Below, piece after piece: positions 17,297-25,394 of a stretch of 64,000 bases of DNA (positions within the stretch are counted from its first letter, which is position 1; every line of letters begins with the position of its first letter). The notes beneath the pieces were generated by a model, which worked only from the letters and a program-made list of their open reading frames with translations, was not told where the DNA came from and did no database searches. Source of the stretch: Propionibacteriaceae bacterium UBA7704 (GTDB lineage: Bacteria > Actinomycetota > Actinomycetes > Propionibacteriales > Propionibacteriaceae); contig DLGC01000002.1 of the NCBI GenBank assembly GCA_002482525.1, forward strand, positions 82,218 to 146,217, in the 5' to 3' direction. Made by a program: the position numbers and the translations under genes.

Positions 17297-18370
17297 CTAC
17301 TCGCTCTTGGCTGCGCGAGCCGGCTTGCTTTTGGCGGCAGCCGGCTTGTCTGCGCTGGTGGCCTTCGGTGCGGCCTTGGTGGTCTTCTTCGCAGCCGGAG
17401 CCTCGGCAGCTTCGGTGGTCTCGGCAACGTCAGCGGGAGCCTCGGCAGCTTCGGTGGTCTCGGCAACCTCAGCGGCAGCTTCAGTGGTCTCGGCGACCTC
17501 AGCGGCAGCTTCAGTGGTCTCGGCAACCTCAGCGGCAGCTTCAGTGGTCTCGGCGACCTCAGCGGGAGCCTCAGTGGTCTCAGCACCCTCAGCGGCAGCA
17601 CCCTCAGCACCGGCGGAGAGCAGATCGCGCTCCCAGTCAGGCATCGGTTCGGCCTCTTCACCAGTGGCTTCCGCACCGGAGGAACGCGCCAACAGGCCCT
17701 CGGCGACCGCATCGGCCAACACACGGGTCAGCAAAGCGACCGAGCGGATGGCGTCGTCGTTACCCGGGATCGGGAAGTCAACGTGATCAGGATCACAGTT
17801 GGTGTCCAGGATGCCCACGATCGGGATCTTCAGCTTGCGGGCCTCGTCGATGGCGAGGTGCTCCTTGTTGGTGTCGACGATCCACACCGCCTGCGGCACG
17901 CGGTGCATGTCGCGGATGCCGCCGAGGGTCTTGGCCAGCTTCTCCTTCTTGCGCTTCTGCTGCAGCAGTTCCTTCTTGGTCAATCCGGAGGCAGCGACGT
18001 CGTCGAAGTTGAGGCTCTCCAGCTCCTTCATCTTGGCGATGCGCTTGCTGATGGTTCCGAAGTTGGTCAGCATGCCGCCCAACCAACGCTGGTTGACATA
18101 GGGCATACCCACGCGGGTCGCCTGCTCGGCGATGGCCTCCTGGGCCTGCTTCTTAGTGCCGATGAACAGAATCTGACCGCCTTTGGCCACCGTCTCCTTG
18201 ACGAAGGCGTAGGCCTGATCGATGTAGGTCAGCGACTGCTGCAGATCGATGATGTAGATGCCATTGCGCTCGGTGAAGATGAACTTCTTCATCTTGGGGT
18301 TCCAGCGCCGGGTCTGATGCCCGAAGTGAACGCCACTGTCCAGCAGTTGACGTGCAGAGACGACGGCCAT
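17297..18370 (-). CDS. rpsB: 30S ribosomal protein S2 with long repetitive acidic C-terminal tail
   Basis: Ribosomal protein of the small-subunit neck region, needed for binding of S1 and mRNA. Residues 1 to about 255 are a normal S2 (GVHFGHQTRRWNPKMKKFIF, NQRWLGGMLTN, HRVPQAVWIVDTNKEHLA, NDDAIRSV). The total is 357 residues against about 240 in E. coli: the extra ~100 residues are an Ala/Glu/Thr/Val-rich segment built from a 10-residue repeat (ETTEAAAEVA), then a basic Lys/Ala tail (KPAAAKSKPARAAKSE). The start is the ATG at 18370 behind GGAAAGGAAC; the longer open frame upstream is not S2. Tails of this kind occur in other actinobacterial S2 proteins; the regular DNA repeat here is notable. 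Confidence 0.95.
   Translation of the reverse strand: MAVVSARQLLDSGVHFGHQTRRWNPKMKKFIFTERNGIYIIDLQQSLTYIDQAYAFVKETVAKGGQILFIGTKKQAQEAIAEQATRVGMPYVNQRWLGGMLTNFGTISKRIAKMKELESLNFDDVAASGLTKKELLQQKRKKEKLAKTLGGIRDMHRVPQAVWIVDTNKEHLAIDEARKLKIPIVGILDTNCDPDHVDFPIPGNDDAIRSVALLTRVLADAVAEGLLARSSGAEATGEEAEPMPDWERDLLSAGAEGAAAEGAETTEAPAEVAETTEAAAEVAETTEAAAEVAETTEAAAEVAETTEAAEAPADVAETTEAAEAPAAKKTTKAAPKATSADKPAAAKSKPARAAKSE
17461..17580. repeat. rpsB: Four tandem 30-bp repeats in rpsB
   Basis: Units at 17461-17490, 17491-17520, 17521-17550 and 17551-17580 are nearly identical. Units alternate CGGCAACC and CGGCGACC at their start, so there is a higher-order 60-bp period. More degenerate units extend to about 17398. 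Each unit encodes one ten-residue ETTEAAAEVA block. Confidence 0.9.
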
Positions 18371-18668
18371 AGCCGTTCCTTTCCGTGCAGACGCGCCGAG
18401 CGCATCCTGCGTTGAGTTGTTCGAACCGAGCGTTTCGGTTCGCCTGACGTGGTCGCCTTCTCGTCCACCCCGGAGGGACCTCGGACTTACGGCCCGGCGT
18501 TCGCCGGTACGACCACATGCGAAGTCAGCCTGGATCTGCCAGACTGCGGAAGCGATTGTACGCCGCAGCGACCCCGTATCGCCAACTGGCAGCTCGCCAG
18601 CCATCGCAGCTTTCCACAACCCTGGCGACCGCTGGCTCATCGAGTGCCGCCGTGCCGATGGTGAGGGC
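18371..18668. other. Divergent region between rpsB and the M23 gene, with rpsB leader hairpin
   Basis: 298 bp that must hold the rpsB-tsf promoter and leader. A perfect 7-bp hairpin, CGAACCG (18422-18428) with CGGTTCG (18436-18442), lies in the rpsB 5' leader 52 nt before the start codon. No other recognisable element was found. S2 is autoregulated through its leader in some other bacteria; whether this hairpin does that here is not shown. Confidence 0.4.
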
Positions 18669-19589
18669 ATGGCGAAGCATCATCTGATTCTGATTCTGGT
18701 CCTCAGTGCTGGACTGTCGGCGCCGGCGGCCACGCCCGCCCGCGCCGCGAGCGGCGTTGCACCTGTGCCGGGCCCGATCGTTCGAGGATTCGACCCGCCC
18801 GATCAGGAGTGGTCGGCCGGTCATCGCGGCGTCGACCTGCTCGCCGATCCGGGCACGGTAGTCGTCGCCGCCCTGGCTGGCACGGTCCGTTTCGCGGGAT
18901 CGGTTGCGGGCCGTCCGGTGGTCGTCATCGATCACGGCACGACCCGCACCACCTATGAGCCGGTCGCGACCACGCGCACGGTCGGGGAGCCGGTCGCGGC
19001 CGGCGATTCGATCGGCGCACTGCAGTCCGGACATGACTGTGTCGGCGGCACCTGCCTGCACCTGGGATGGCTTCGTGACGACCGCTATCTGGATCCGGTC
19101 GGGCTATTCGCCGACACAGCAGGCATCCGGCTGCTGCCCGCTGACGCCGAGGCTGCCGTCCGCGACCTGATGGCACGGCGCACGGCGACGGGCTCCGGTG
19201 TGCTGGCAGCACCGGTACCCGGACGCATCGGTTCAGGGTTCGGGATGCGCCTGCACCCGATCTTCCACACCTGGCGAATGCACAGCGGTGTCGATATCGG
19301 TGCCGCCTGCGGAACCCCGATCAGGGCGGCAGCGGCAGGCGTGGTGGTAGCACACAGCTTTGATTCGGCCAGCGGGAACCGCCTCGGCATAGACCACGGT
19401 GTCATCGGTGGGCAGCACCTGATCACCTACTATCTGCACGCCCGCAGCTACTCGGTCACGATGGGAACCAGGGTTCAGGCCGGCGAAGTGGTCGGCCGCG
19501 TCGGTTCCACCGGCTGGAGCACCGGCTGCCATCTGCACTTCAGTGTCTGGGCCAACGGCGCCTTGGTCGATCCGCAGCGATATCTGTGA
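18669..19589 (+). CDS. Secreted protein with two tandem M23 (LytM-type) domains, the first degenerate
   Basis: 306 residues with a Sec signal peptide (MAKHHLILIL..., cleavage near ARA-A, about residue 27). Domain 2 (about 185-306) has the complete M23 zinc and catalytic motifs: H205 and D209 in HSGVD, and H288-L-H290. Domain 1 (about 35-148) keeps H52 and D56 (HRGVD) and one late His (H131), but the first His of HxH is replaced by Cys129. It may be inactive or regulatory. M23 enzymes cut peptidoglycan cross-bridges; the neighbour of rpsB in M. tuberculosis (Rv2891) is also a secreted M23-like protein. The start is the ATG at 18669, where the signal peptide begins. The stop lies 4 nt from the convergent xerC stop. 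Confidence 0.88.
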   Translation: MAKHHLILILVLSAGLSAPAATPARAASGVAPVPGPIVRGFDPPDQEWSAGHRGVDLLADPGTVVVAALAGTVRFAGSVAGRPVVVIDHGTTRTTYEPVATTRTVGEPVAAGDSIGALQSGHDCVGGTCLHLGWLRDDRYLDPVGLFADTAGIRLLPADAEAAVRDLMARRTATGSGVLAAPVPGRIGSGFGMRLHPIFHTWRMHSGVDIGAACGTPIRAAAAGVVVAHSFDSASGNRLGIDHGVIGGQHLITYYLHARSYSVTMGTRVQAGEVVGRVGSTGWSTGCHLHFSVWANGALVDPQRYL

Positions 19590-19593
19590 GCCG

Positions 19594-20559
19594 TCAGGCT
19601 CGGGGATGGGCCTGCTGATAGGCCGTGCGCAGCCGCTCGGTGGTGACATGGGTGTACAACTGCGTGGTCGCCAGCGAGGAATGGCCGAGAATCTCCTGGA
19701 CCGCCCGGAGATCGGCCCCACCTTCCAAGAGATGGGTCGCCATGGCATGCCGGAGGCCGTGCGGGCCCAGATCGGGGGTACCCGGCACTGCAGCCAAGGC
19801 CCGGTGCACAATGCGCCGCGCTACCCGCGGGTCCAGCCGCCCGCCGCGCTCGCCGAGGAACACCGCCCTGCCCGAAGCGGGCACGACCAGCAGCGGACGC
19901 ACCACCAGCCAACCCGCCAACGCCTGGCATGCCGGACGGCCCAACGGCGCGATTCGTTCTTTGCCACCCTTGCCGAGGACTCTCACCAGTCCGCGGTCGA
20001 AATCCACATCGTCCAGGTCGAGGCCACAGGCCTCAGACACCCGGATGCCGGTCGAGTAGAGCACTTCCATCACAGCCAGGTCCCGGCGCGCCAGCGCTCC
20101 CTCAATCGGCTCCGCCACGTCGGTGGCGGCGGCAGCGACGGCGTCCAGCACCGCTCGGAGTTGGCTGATCTCGATCGTGGCCGGAAGTCGGCGATCCACT
20201 CGCGGGGACCGCAGCGTGGCTGCGGGGTCACGAGCCAGACGGTGGGTGTGATGGGCCCAGGAGAAGAAGGCTCGCACCGAGGCCGCCCGCCGGGCGATGG
20301 TGCTTCGCTGCGCCCCGACCGCGTGCTGATTGGCCAGCCACGTGCGCAGATCGGCCAGTTGAACCTGGTCGACATCCTCGGGTCCGACCCGACTCAGGTG
20401 ACTGAATAACGCCCGCAGGTCCCCCAGGTAGGCCCGGATGGTGTGCTCGGAGCGCCCCTGCTCCAGCCGCAGATACTCGCCGAACTCAGCCAACAGCGCA
20501 GTGATCGCGGCCGGCAACTCCGACTCCGGCTCCACAGCTTCAGGGTCCCTCAGGGTCAC
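19594..20559 (-). CDS. xerC: Tyrosine recombinase XerC
   Basis: Resolves chromosome dimers at dif with XerD. The N-terminal SAM-like DNA-binding domain has LRLEQGRSEHTIRAYLGDLRAL; the catalytic domain has Arg in TGIRVSEACGL, Lys in LGKGGKER, HGLRHAMATHL, LGHSSL and the nucleophile Tyr in TQLYTHV. About 321 residues from the GTG at 20559; the open frame extends further upstream but would cross the def promoter. The start is uncertain because no clear ribosome site is seen. Close to rpsB and the M23 gene as in M. tuberculosis (Rv2894c), so it is the chromosomal recombinase and not a phage integrase. Confidence 0.92.
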   Translation of the reverse strand: MTLRDPEAVEPESELPAAITALLAEFGEYLRLEQGRSEHTIRAYLGDLRALFSHLSRVGPEDVDQVQLADLRTWLANQHAVGAQRSTIARRAASVRAFFSWAHHTHRLARDPAATLRSPRVDRRLPATIEISQLRAVLDAVAAAATDVAEPIEGALARRDLAVMEVLYSTGIRVSEACGLDLDDVDFDRGLVRVLGKGGKERIAPLGRPACQALAGWLVVRPLLVVPASGRAVFLGERGGRLDPRVARRIVHRALAAVPGTPDLGPHGLRHAMATHLLEGGADLRAVQEILGHSSLATTQLYTHVTTERLRTAYQQAHPRA

Positions 20560-20589
20560 CAGCCGCGCAAGACGGCGCGCCCGGAGCCC

Positions 20590-20595
20590 TAAGAT
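20590..20595 (+). promoter_or_regulatory. -10 element of def
   Basis: TAAGAT 25 nt before the GTG start of def; AGGAG lies between. No convincing -35 is visible. Confidence 0.4.
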
Positions 20596-20620
20596 GGCCC
20601 CGTCGGAGAGGAGAACAGGC

Positions 20621-21235
20621 GTGGGTGTGGATGAGTTCCTGACAGGTGGCCGGTTGCGGCGGATCACTCGGTGGGGTGAACCGGTGATGCACGCACCGAC
20701 CGAACCCGTGACGGTCTTCGACGACGAGCTTCACACCTTGATCCGTGACATGTTCACCACCATGGCGGAATCCCACGGCGTCGGCCTGGCCGCCACCCAG
20801 GTGGGGGTGGGCAAGGCACTCTTCGTCTACGACTGCCCCGACGCCGACGAGATCTACCGTCAGGGTGTGGTCTGCAATCCGGTGCTCAGCCTGCCCGACG
20901 GCAGCGAGCGGAACTTCGAGTCCGCCGAGGAGGGATGCCTCTCCCTGCCTGGGGCCTACCAGCCACTGGCGCGGCCCGATTTCGCCGTGGTGACCGGCCA
21001 GGACGCCTACGGTCAGCCGATCAGAGTAGAAGGCACCGGTCTGCTGGCCCGGTGTCTGCAGCACGAGACCGACCACCTGGGGGGCACCGTCTTCGGGGAT
21101 CGCCTCTCCGGGCGGCTACGCCGCAAGCTCTACGCTCAAGCGCAGGAGTTGGCACATCTCTACCCCGATGACTGGCCGTTGTCGCCCAAGGCGACCTCGG
21201 CTGTCGACAAGCCCGCCTCCTCGCCCAGCGCGTAG
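20621..21235 (+). CDS. def: Peptide deformylase
   Basis: Removes the formyl group from the N-terminal Met of new proteins. The three metal motifs are complete: GVGLAATQ (53-60), EEGCLSLPG (Cys106) and QHETDHLGG (His148, Glu149, His152). 204 residues, the longer actinobacterial form. The GTG at 20621 is chosen because GGAGAGGAG precedes it by about 6 nt; a GTG two codons later is less well placed. Its last 76 bp overlap the 3' end of the convergent SpoU methyltransferase gene. Confidence 0.95.
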   Translation: MGVDEFLTGGRLRRITRWGEPVMHAPTEPVTVFDDELHTLIRDMFTTMAESHGVGLAATQVGVGKALFVYDCPDADEIYRQGVVCNPVLSLPDGSERNFESAEEGCLSLPGAYQPLARPDFAVVTGQDAYGQPIRVEGTGLLARCLQHETDHLGGTVFGDRLSGRLRRKLYAQAQELAHLYPDDWPLSPKATSAVDKPASSPSA

Positions 21236-22026
21236 CAGGCGATCGCTGCCGCAGCAGCCACATTGAGGGAGTCGATTCCGGCCTGCATCGGAATGCGCAC
21301 CACCACATCGGCCTGGCGCAGCCAGGTGGCGCTCAACCCGTGGCCCTCAGTGCCCAACAGCACCGCCAGTTTGCGGGGCTGAGCCTGCAACTGCGCAGCA
21401 AAGCCTGCCAGGCTGACCGCCGCCGGGCTCAATGCCAGTGCAGCCACGGTGAATCCGGCCTGATGCAACTGCTCGAGGCCGGTGGTCGAATCCGCCATCC
21501 GCGCCCAGGGCAGCGTCAGCACTGCCCCCATGGATACTTTCACCGCACGCCGGTAGAGCGGGTCGGCACAGCCCGGACTGAGGAGCAGACCGTCCCAGCC
21601 CAGCCCGGCCGCGTTGCGGGCCACCGCGCCGACATTGGCATGGTCGGCCAGATCCTCGGTGACGACCAGCCGCCGCGCGCTCGCCACCAGTCCTGCCACG
21701 CTGTGGCGCTGCATCCGATGCAGCGACGCCAGTGCGCCACGATGGACGTGGAATCCGGTGACCGCTTCGGCGATCTGCTCGGTGACCAGGTACACCGGCA
21801 GGTCCGGTACCGCATCGATCAGATCGGACAACTCGGCGAGCCAACGCCGCGCCAGCAGGAAGGATCGCGGCCGATAGCCGGCCAGAATCGCACGCCGGAT
21901 AACCTTGGCGCCTTCGGCGATGAACAAGCCTTCGGCGGCCTCCAGACTGTGTCGCAGCGCGGACTCCCGCAGCCGGACATAGTCAGCCAACCGCTCGTCG
22001 TCGGCATTCTCGATTTCGATCAGCAT
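21160..22026 (-). CDS. SpoU/TrmH-family 2'-O-ribose RNA methyltransferase
   Basis: 288 residues. The N-terminal half is the substrate-binding domain (LFIAEGAKVIRRAILAGYRPRS); the C-terminal half is the SPOUT knot with its three motifs: ADHANVGAVARNAAGLGWDG, LLGTEGHGLS and RIPMQAGIDSLNVAAAAAI. This is the TsnR-like rRNA methyltransferase group; the exact target nucleotide is not evident. The start at MLIEIENADD overlaps the stop of the STAND gene by one base (TGATG), so the two are translated together. The 3' end overlaps def by 76 bp in antisense. Confidence 0.92.
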   Translation of the reverse strand: MLIEIENADDERLADYVRLRESALRHSLEAAEGLFIAEGAKVIRRAILAGYRPRSFLLARRWLAELSDLIDAVPDLPVYLVTEQIAEAVTGFHVHRGALASLHRMQRHSVAGLVASARRLVVTEDLADHANVGAVARNAAGLGWDGLLLSPGCADPLYRRAVKVSMGAVLTLPWARMADSTTGLEQLHQAGFTVAALALSPAAVSLAGFAAQLQAQPRKLAVLLGTEGHGLSATWLRQADVVVRIPMQAGIDSLNVAAAAAIACYALGEEAGLSTAEVALGDNGQSSG

Positions 22027-24368
22027 CAGTGATCCAGTCTCCGCAACAGGTCCTCGGCTTGGCTGACTTTGCTCCCCAGGCGCAGCCGCTGGGCGGTTGC
22101 CATCACGGCCTGCAATTCCGCAATCGCTCGGGGGCGATCGCCGTGGGCCAACCACATGCGGCTGCGAATCATCGCCAGGTCGCAGCTTTGCTCAGGGATT
22201 CCGGACAACTCCGCTTGTCGCTCGGCCCGCTGCAACGCAGCACCGCAGCCGTCCAGGTCACCGGTGGCCAACAGACAGCGCGCACGGACCCCCTCCGCGT
22301 TCACCCATAGTGCAGCGAACCCCAGCTCGGTATAGATCGGCAGCGCCTCAGCAACCAGTTCGGCAGCCTCGGCGTAATCACCACGGGCCTCGATCAACTC
22401 GCACCGATTGCTGAGCATGATCGCCAGATTGACGCTGTCGCCGGCACGCTCGGAGCATTGGCGTCCGGCGGCGAAGAACTGCTCGGCCCAGCCCAGGTGC
22501 CCCATTTCGCGCAGTGCATCAGCGAGGTTCCCCAGGGCGCGCCCGCCGGCGAAGCAGTCATCGGTGAGCGTCGCTTGACGGGAGGCAAGGCAGTAGTAGT
22601 GCACCGCATCCGGCAGGCGTCCCATCCGCTTGAGGACATTCCCCACCCCGTTCAGAGCCCTGCCGTATTCGGGGTCTGCGGGATCCAGCGCGTCGCGGAG
22701 TTGATCCCACGCTTCGTTCAGTTTGCCCCGCAACTCCAGAATCCGCCCCAACTTGCGCTGCACCGTGGTCCGGGTCGGCACCTCGGGGTGACTCAGCAAC
22801 GCCCGGAGTAGTGTCTCGGCCTCGGCGAGTTGACCGGACACGTCCAGGTACTCGATCAACGCAACCACGAGTTCGGTGATGTCGGCGATGAGTTCGGTGT
22901 CGGCGTAGCCCTCGACCAGGGCCACCACCACCGGAAGGTGCTCGGTGAGCCAGGACGCATCCGGGCGTCCGGGCTGAGCATGAGCGTGCACCTCGCGGGT
23001 GAGCTGATGCACCCAACGGCCGACGGCCAGCAACTGCTGTGACCGCGGGTCGGTCAACAGGGTTTGGCGAAGCGCAAAGGTCCGCACCACGTCATGGATG
23101 GTGAATCCCTCGGCCACCGGGGTAATCAGATGTTCGGCCGCCAGCTGTCCGAGTTGCCCCACCACGACCGGAATCGCCAGGTCCACCAGAGCTGCCACCT
23201 CCGACGCTGCGAACCAGGGACCGGGGTGCAATGCTGCCAGCCGCAGCGTGCGCCGCAACGTTTCGGGCAGAGCGCTATAGGACAACTGCAATGCGGGGCG
23301 CAGGAACTCGTCGGCAGGCAGAGCCTCCAGTCGGGTGGCGTGATCGGCCAGCGACCATTCGTCGGATTCGGTGGCGATCGCGGCCCCGACCAGCGTGAGA
23401 TCCAGCGCGATGTGACCGCAGCGCTCCACGATGCGAGCTGCGGCCTGCGGCTCGGCTTCGACCCGCCCGGCTCCCACGCCCCTGCTCAGCAGTTCGAGAG
23501 ATGCCGAAGGACTCAACTCGCCGAGCACCACCGGTTCACCGACGATCTCCTCCACATGGTCGAAACGGCGTCGGCTGGTGACCACGATTCGCCAGCGTGG
23601 CGGCACCGGCAGCAGCGGCAGCACCTGCTCGGCGGAGCCGGCGTTGTCCAGCAGCATCACCACGGGACGGTCGGCCAACACCCGGACCAGCAACCCCATC
23701 CGATCGTCGAGGGCCAACCCCTCGTAGCCAGCCGGGGCTACCCCGACGCCCAGCAACAGCCGGGAGAGCACCGACAGCGGTGTCAGCGGCTCCAGATCGG
23801 GGTCGAAGCCCCGCAGATCCAGGGCCAGGCCGGCAGCTTTCGGTCCGAGCAGCCGGTGCCACTGATTCACCACGTGGAGCGCCAACTCGGTCTTCCCAGA
23901 GCCGGGGGCACCGGAGATCATCACCATCGATCCCGGTGCGCATTGCAGAATCGCGGCCAGCTCACGGTCTCGTCCGACCAAGGGAGTTCGCGGTGGCCAC
24001 AGCGCCGGATCATCCACGCGACGGGGCACGGTGATGTCCTCGTCGACCCGACCAAAGGCGATTCGGTAGGCCAACCACCACTGTTCCTGCGCCCGGGCAG
24101 GCACGCCCAGCACAGTGATCAGGTCGAGAAACAAGGTGGCGTCCAGTCGACGTCGACCCGTCCGGAAGCAGTCGTAGACGGTGACCTTCCCCGGGCGTCC
24201 ACCGGGACGGTTCTCCCGGGTGCGCAGGTCGTCGATCGCCTCGGCGAGGCTGGAAAAGGATGGATCACCGGCCCAACCGCGCAGTTCGCTCAGTGCACGG
24301 ACCAGCTCATCCGGCGATGTCACCGAACCTGGATCCGGTGCCGACTGCCAGGCTTGCGGGACGACCAC
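22026..24368 (-). CDS. STAND/NB-ARC-type ATPase with TPR repeats, probable regulator
   Basis: 780 residues. Residues 1-110 resemble the N-terminal region of actinobacterial regulators (LVRALSELRGWAGDPSFSSLAEAI, then YDCFRTGRRRLDATLFLDLITVLG), which look XRE/HTH-like. Residues 130-430 form the NB-ARC ATPase: VGRDRELA, Walker A GAPGSGKT (153-160), Walker B VVMLLDN (236-242), sensor VVTSRRR and a winged helix (EGFTIHDVVRTFAL). From about 500 on there are TPR-like repeats (GRALNGVGNVLKRMGRLPDA and similar). Such proteins switch on ligand-dependent oligomerisation; in actinomycetes many regulate transcription, and related STAND proteins act in phage defence. Starts at GTG 6 nt after TAGGAT, consistent with a leaderless message. 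Coupled to the SpoU gene. Function unknown. Confidence 0.8.
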   Translation of the reverse strand: MVVPQAWQSAPDPGSVTSPDELVRALSELRGWAGDPSFSSLAEAIDDLRTRENRPGGRPGKVTVYDCFRTGRRRLDATLFLDLITVLGVPARAQEQWWLAYRIAFGRVDEDITVPRRVDDPALWPPRTPLVGRDRELAAILQCAPGSMVMISGAPGSGKTELALHVVNQWHRLLGPKAAGLALDLRGFDPDLEPLTPLSVLSRLLLGVGVAPAGYEGLALDDRMGLLVRVLADRPVVMLLDNAGSAEQVLPLLPVPPRWRIVVTSRRRFDHVEEIVGEPVVLGELSPSASLELLSRGVGAGRVEAEPQAAARIVERCGHIALDLTLVGAAIATESDEWSLADHATRLEALPADEFLRPALQLSYSALPETLRRTLRLAALHPGPWFAASEVAALVDLAIPVVVGQLGQLAAEHLITPVAEGFTIHDVVRTFALRQTLLTDPRSQQLLAVGRWVHQLTREVHAHAQPGRPDASWLTEHLPVVVALVEGYADTELIADITELVVALIEYLDVSGQLAEAETLLRALLSHPEVPTRTTVQRKLGRILELRGKLNEAWDQLRDALDPADPEYGRALNGVGNVLKRMGRLPDAVHYYCLASRQATLTDDCFAGGRALGNLADALREMGHLGWAEQFFAAGRQCSERAGDSVNLAIMLSNRCELIEARGDYAEAAELVAEALPIYTELGFAALWVNAEGVRARCLLATGDLDGCGAALQRAERQAELSGIPEQSCDLAMIRSRMWLAHGDRPRAIAELQAVMATAQRLRLGSKVSQAEDLLRRLDH

Positions 24369-24374
24369 AGCGGC

Positions 24375-24380
24375 ATCCTA
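24375..24380 (-). promoter_or_regulatory. -10 element for leaderless STAND gene
   Basis: TAGGAT ends 6 nt before the GTG start codon, placing the predicted transcription start at the start codon. No ribosome-binding site is needed or seen. Confidence 0.6.
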
Positions 24381-24549
24381 ATGGACCGACCTGGCCACCC
24401 ATTTGTCCGAATGGTAGACGCCCCAGTTCGGGAGCGTTCGGAGTTGGCCACACGCATTGATCGCGGCACTGATCACCCCCGAGAGTGGCACCGCGGGGAC
24501 GGTGATACCCCAGCGAAATCTTGGCGTGGCCGGAGGGGATCTAACCACC

Positions 24550-24855
24550 ATGACTGAACAGCGACCAGCAGTGGAGTTCGTTGACGACGATGACCCAGAC
24601 GACTCCTCGAGCAGTTGGATGACCTATGCGGTCGTAGCGCTCGTCTTCGGCGCCATCACCATCGCCTTGGCGATTCCGGGAATCTGGGACGAGTACGTCG
24701 TGGGCTACTCCAGCCGTCGCTACCGCGGCTTGGTCAATGTCATCGAAGCCATCGGCTACTGGCCGATCATTCTCGTAGGGGCCGCAATCACCGTGGCTGC
24801 GGGCATCTCGGCCGTCCGGAGCTTCACCAAACACCGACCGAACGAAAAGGACTGA
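24550..24855 (+). CDS. Small membrane protein of unknown function
   Basis: 101 residues from MTEQRPAVEF, preceded by GGAGGGG. An acidic N terminus (DDDDPDDSSSS) is followed by two hydrophobic helices at about 26-45 and 70-90, with a short cationic C terminus (TKHRPNEKD). The acidic end and both termini are probably cytoplasmic. No domain was recognised. It is two nucleotides upstream of a second unknown gene, so the pair is probably cotranscribed, diverging from the STAND gene. Confidence 0.7.
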   Translation: MTEQRPAVEFVDDDDPDDSSSSWMTYAVVALVFGAITIALAIPGIWDEYVVGYSSRRYRGLVNVIEAIGYWPIILVGAAITVAAGISAVRSFTKHRPNEKD

Positions 24856-24857
24856 TC

Positions 24858-25379
24858 ATGGGACTGCTCGACAAATACATCGCGAAGGTCGCCGGCGCCG
24901 GACCCGACGTGCCGTCGCTGATGACGCGACTCCTGGAATCCGACGACACCTATCTGTCGTGGACCACAGCGTCCCCGGAGGGCTTCACCCGAGAAAGCCA
25001 GTCGGTCTCGTTGTCGTGGTCCCTCATCAACACGGTGGTGGACAAGGCGATGAATGCCGCGGTTCAGGGAAAGCACATCGGCGGGGCGCCCGGCTCGATC
25101 GCCACCACCTTGCCCACCGACGGGGAGGCGCTGACGCTGGTCGTTTCCCGCAGCGGACTGTCGGCCTGGCGCTTCCTGGCCGGCGCACAGGCCGATCCGA
25201 GCCCGTACTACCGGATCAACGCCGACCACCTGCGATCGATCACTGATGTCACCGAACGTCAGGCGAACGTCCGCATCATCAGAGTGACGTTCGCCGACGA
25301 GTCCTTCTTCGACTATCGGATCATGAACAACTTCGACGAGTTCCTGGCCGGCTGCCAGCAGCTCATCGATCAGGCGTAA
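24858..25379 (+). CDS. Conserved-type cytosolic protein of unknown function, possibly PH/GRAM-like
   Basis: 173 residues, no signal peptide or membrane segment. The C-terminal half alternates short strands (RIIRVTFADESFFDYRIMNNFDEFLAGCQQ) in a way that resembles PH or GRAM-type beta domains; this is a visual impression and not a family assignment. The start ATG lies 2 nt after the stop of the small membrane protein, so they are probably a two-gene operon. The gene ends 15 nt from the convergent SPFH stop. Confidence 0.65.
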   Translation: MGLLDKYIAKVAGAGPDVPSLMTRLLESDDTYLSWTTASPEGFTRESQSVSLSWSLINTVVDKAMNAAVQGKHIGGAPGSIATTLPTDGEALTLVVSRSGLSAWRFLAGAQADPSPYYRINADHLRSITDVTERQANVRIIRVTFADESFFDYRIMNNFDEFLAGCQQLIDQA

Positions 25380-25394
25380 TCCACCCTCAGGTGT

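Noticed and set aside
17461..17580. CRISPR array
   Set aside because: Repeats are in frame, contiguous without spacers, and lie inside rpsB.
19594..20559. Phage integrase
   Set aside because: Catalytic residues, length and gene neighbourhood fit XerC; no att sites or phage genes are near.
23064..24557. 497-codon open frame antisense to the STAND gene
   Set aside because: Shadow of codon bias; no motif or ribosome site.
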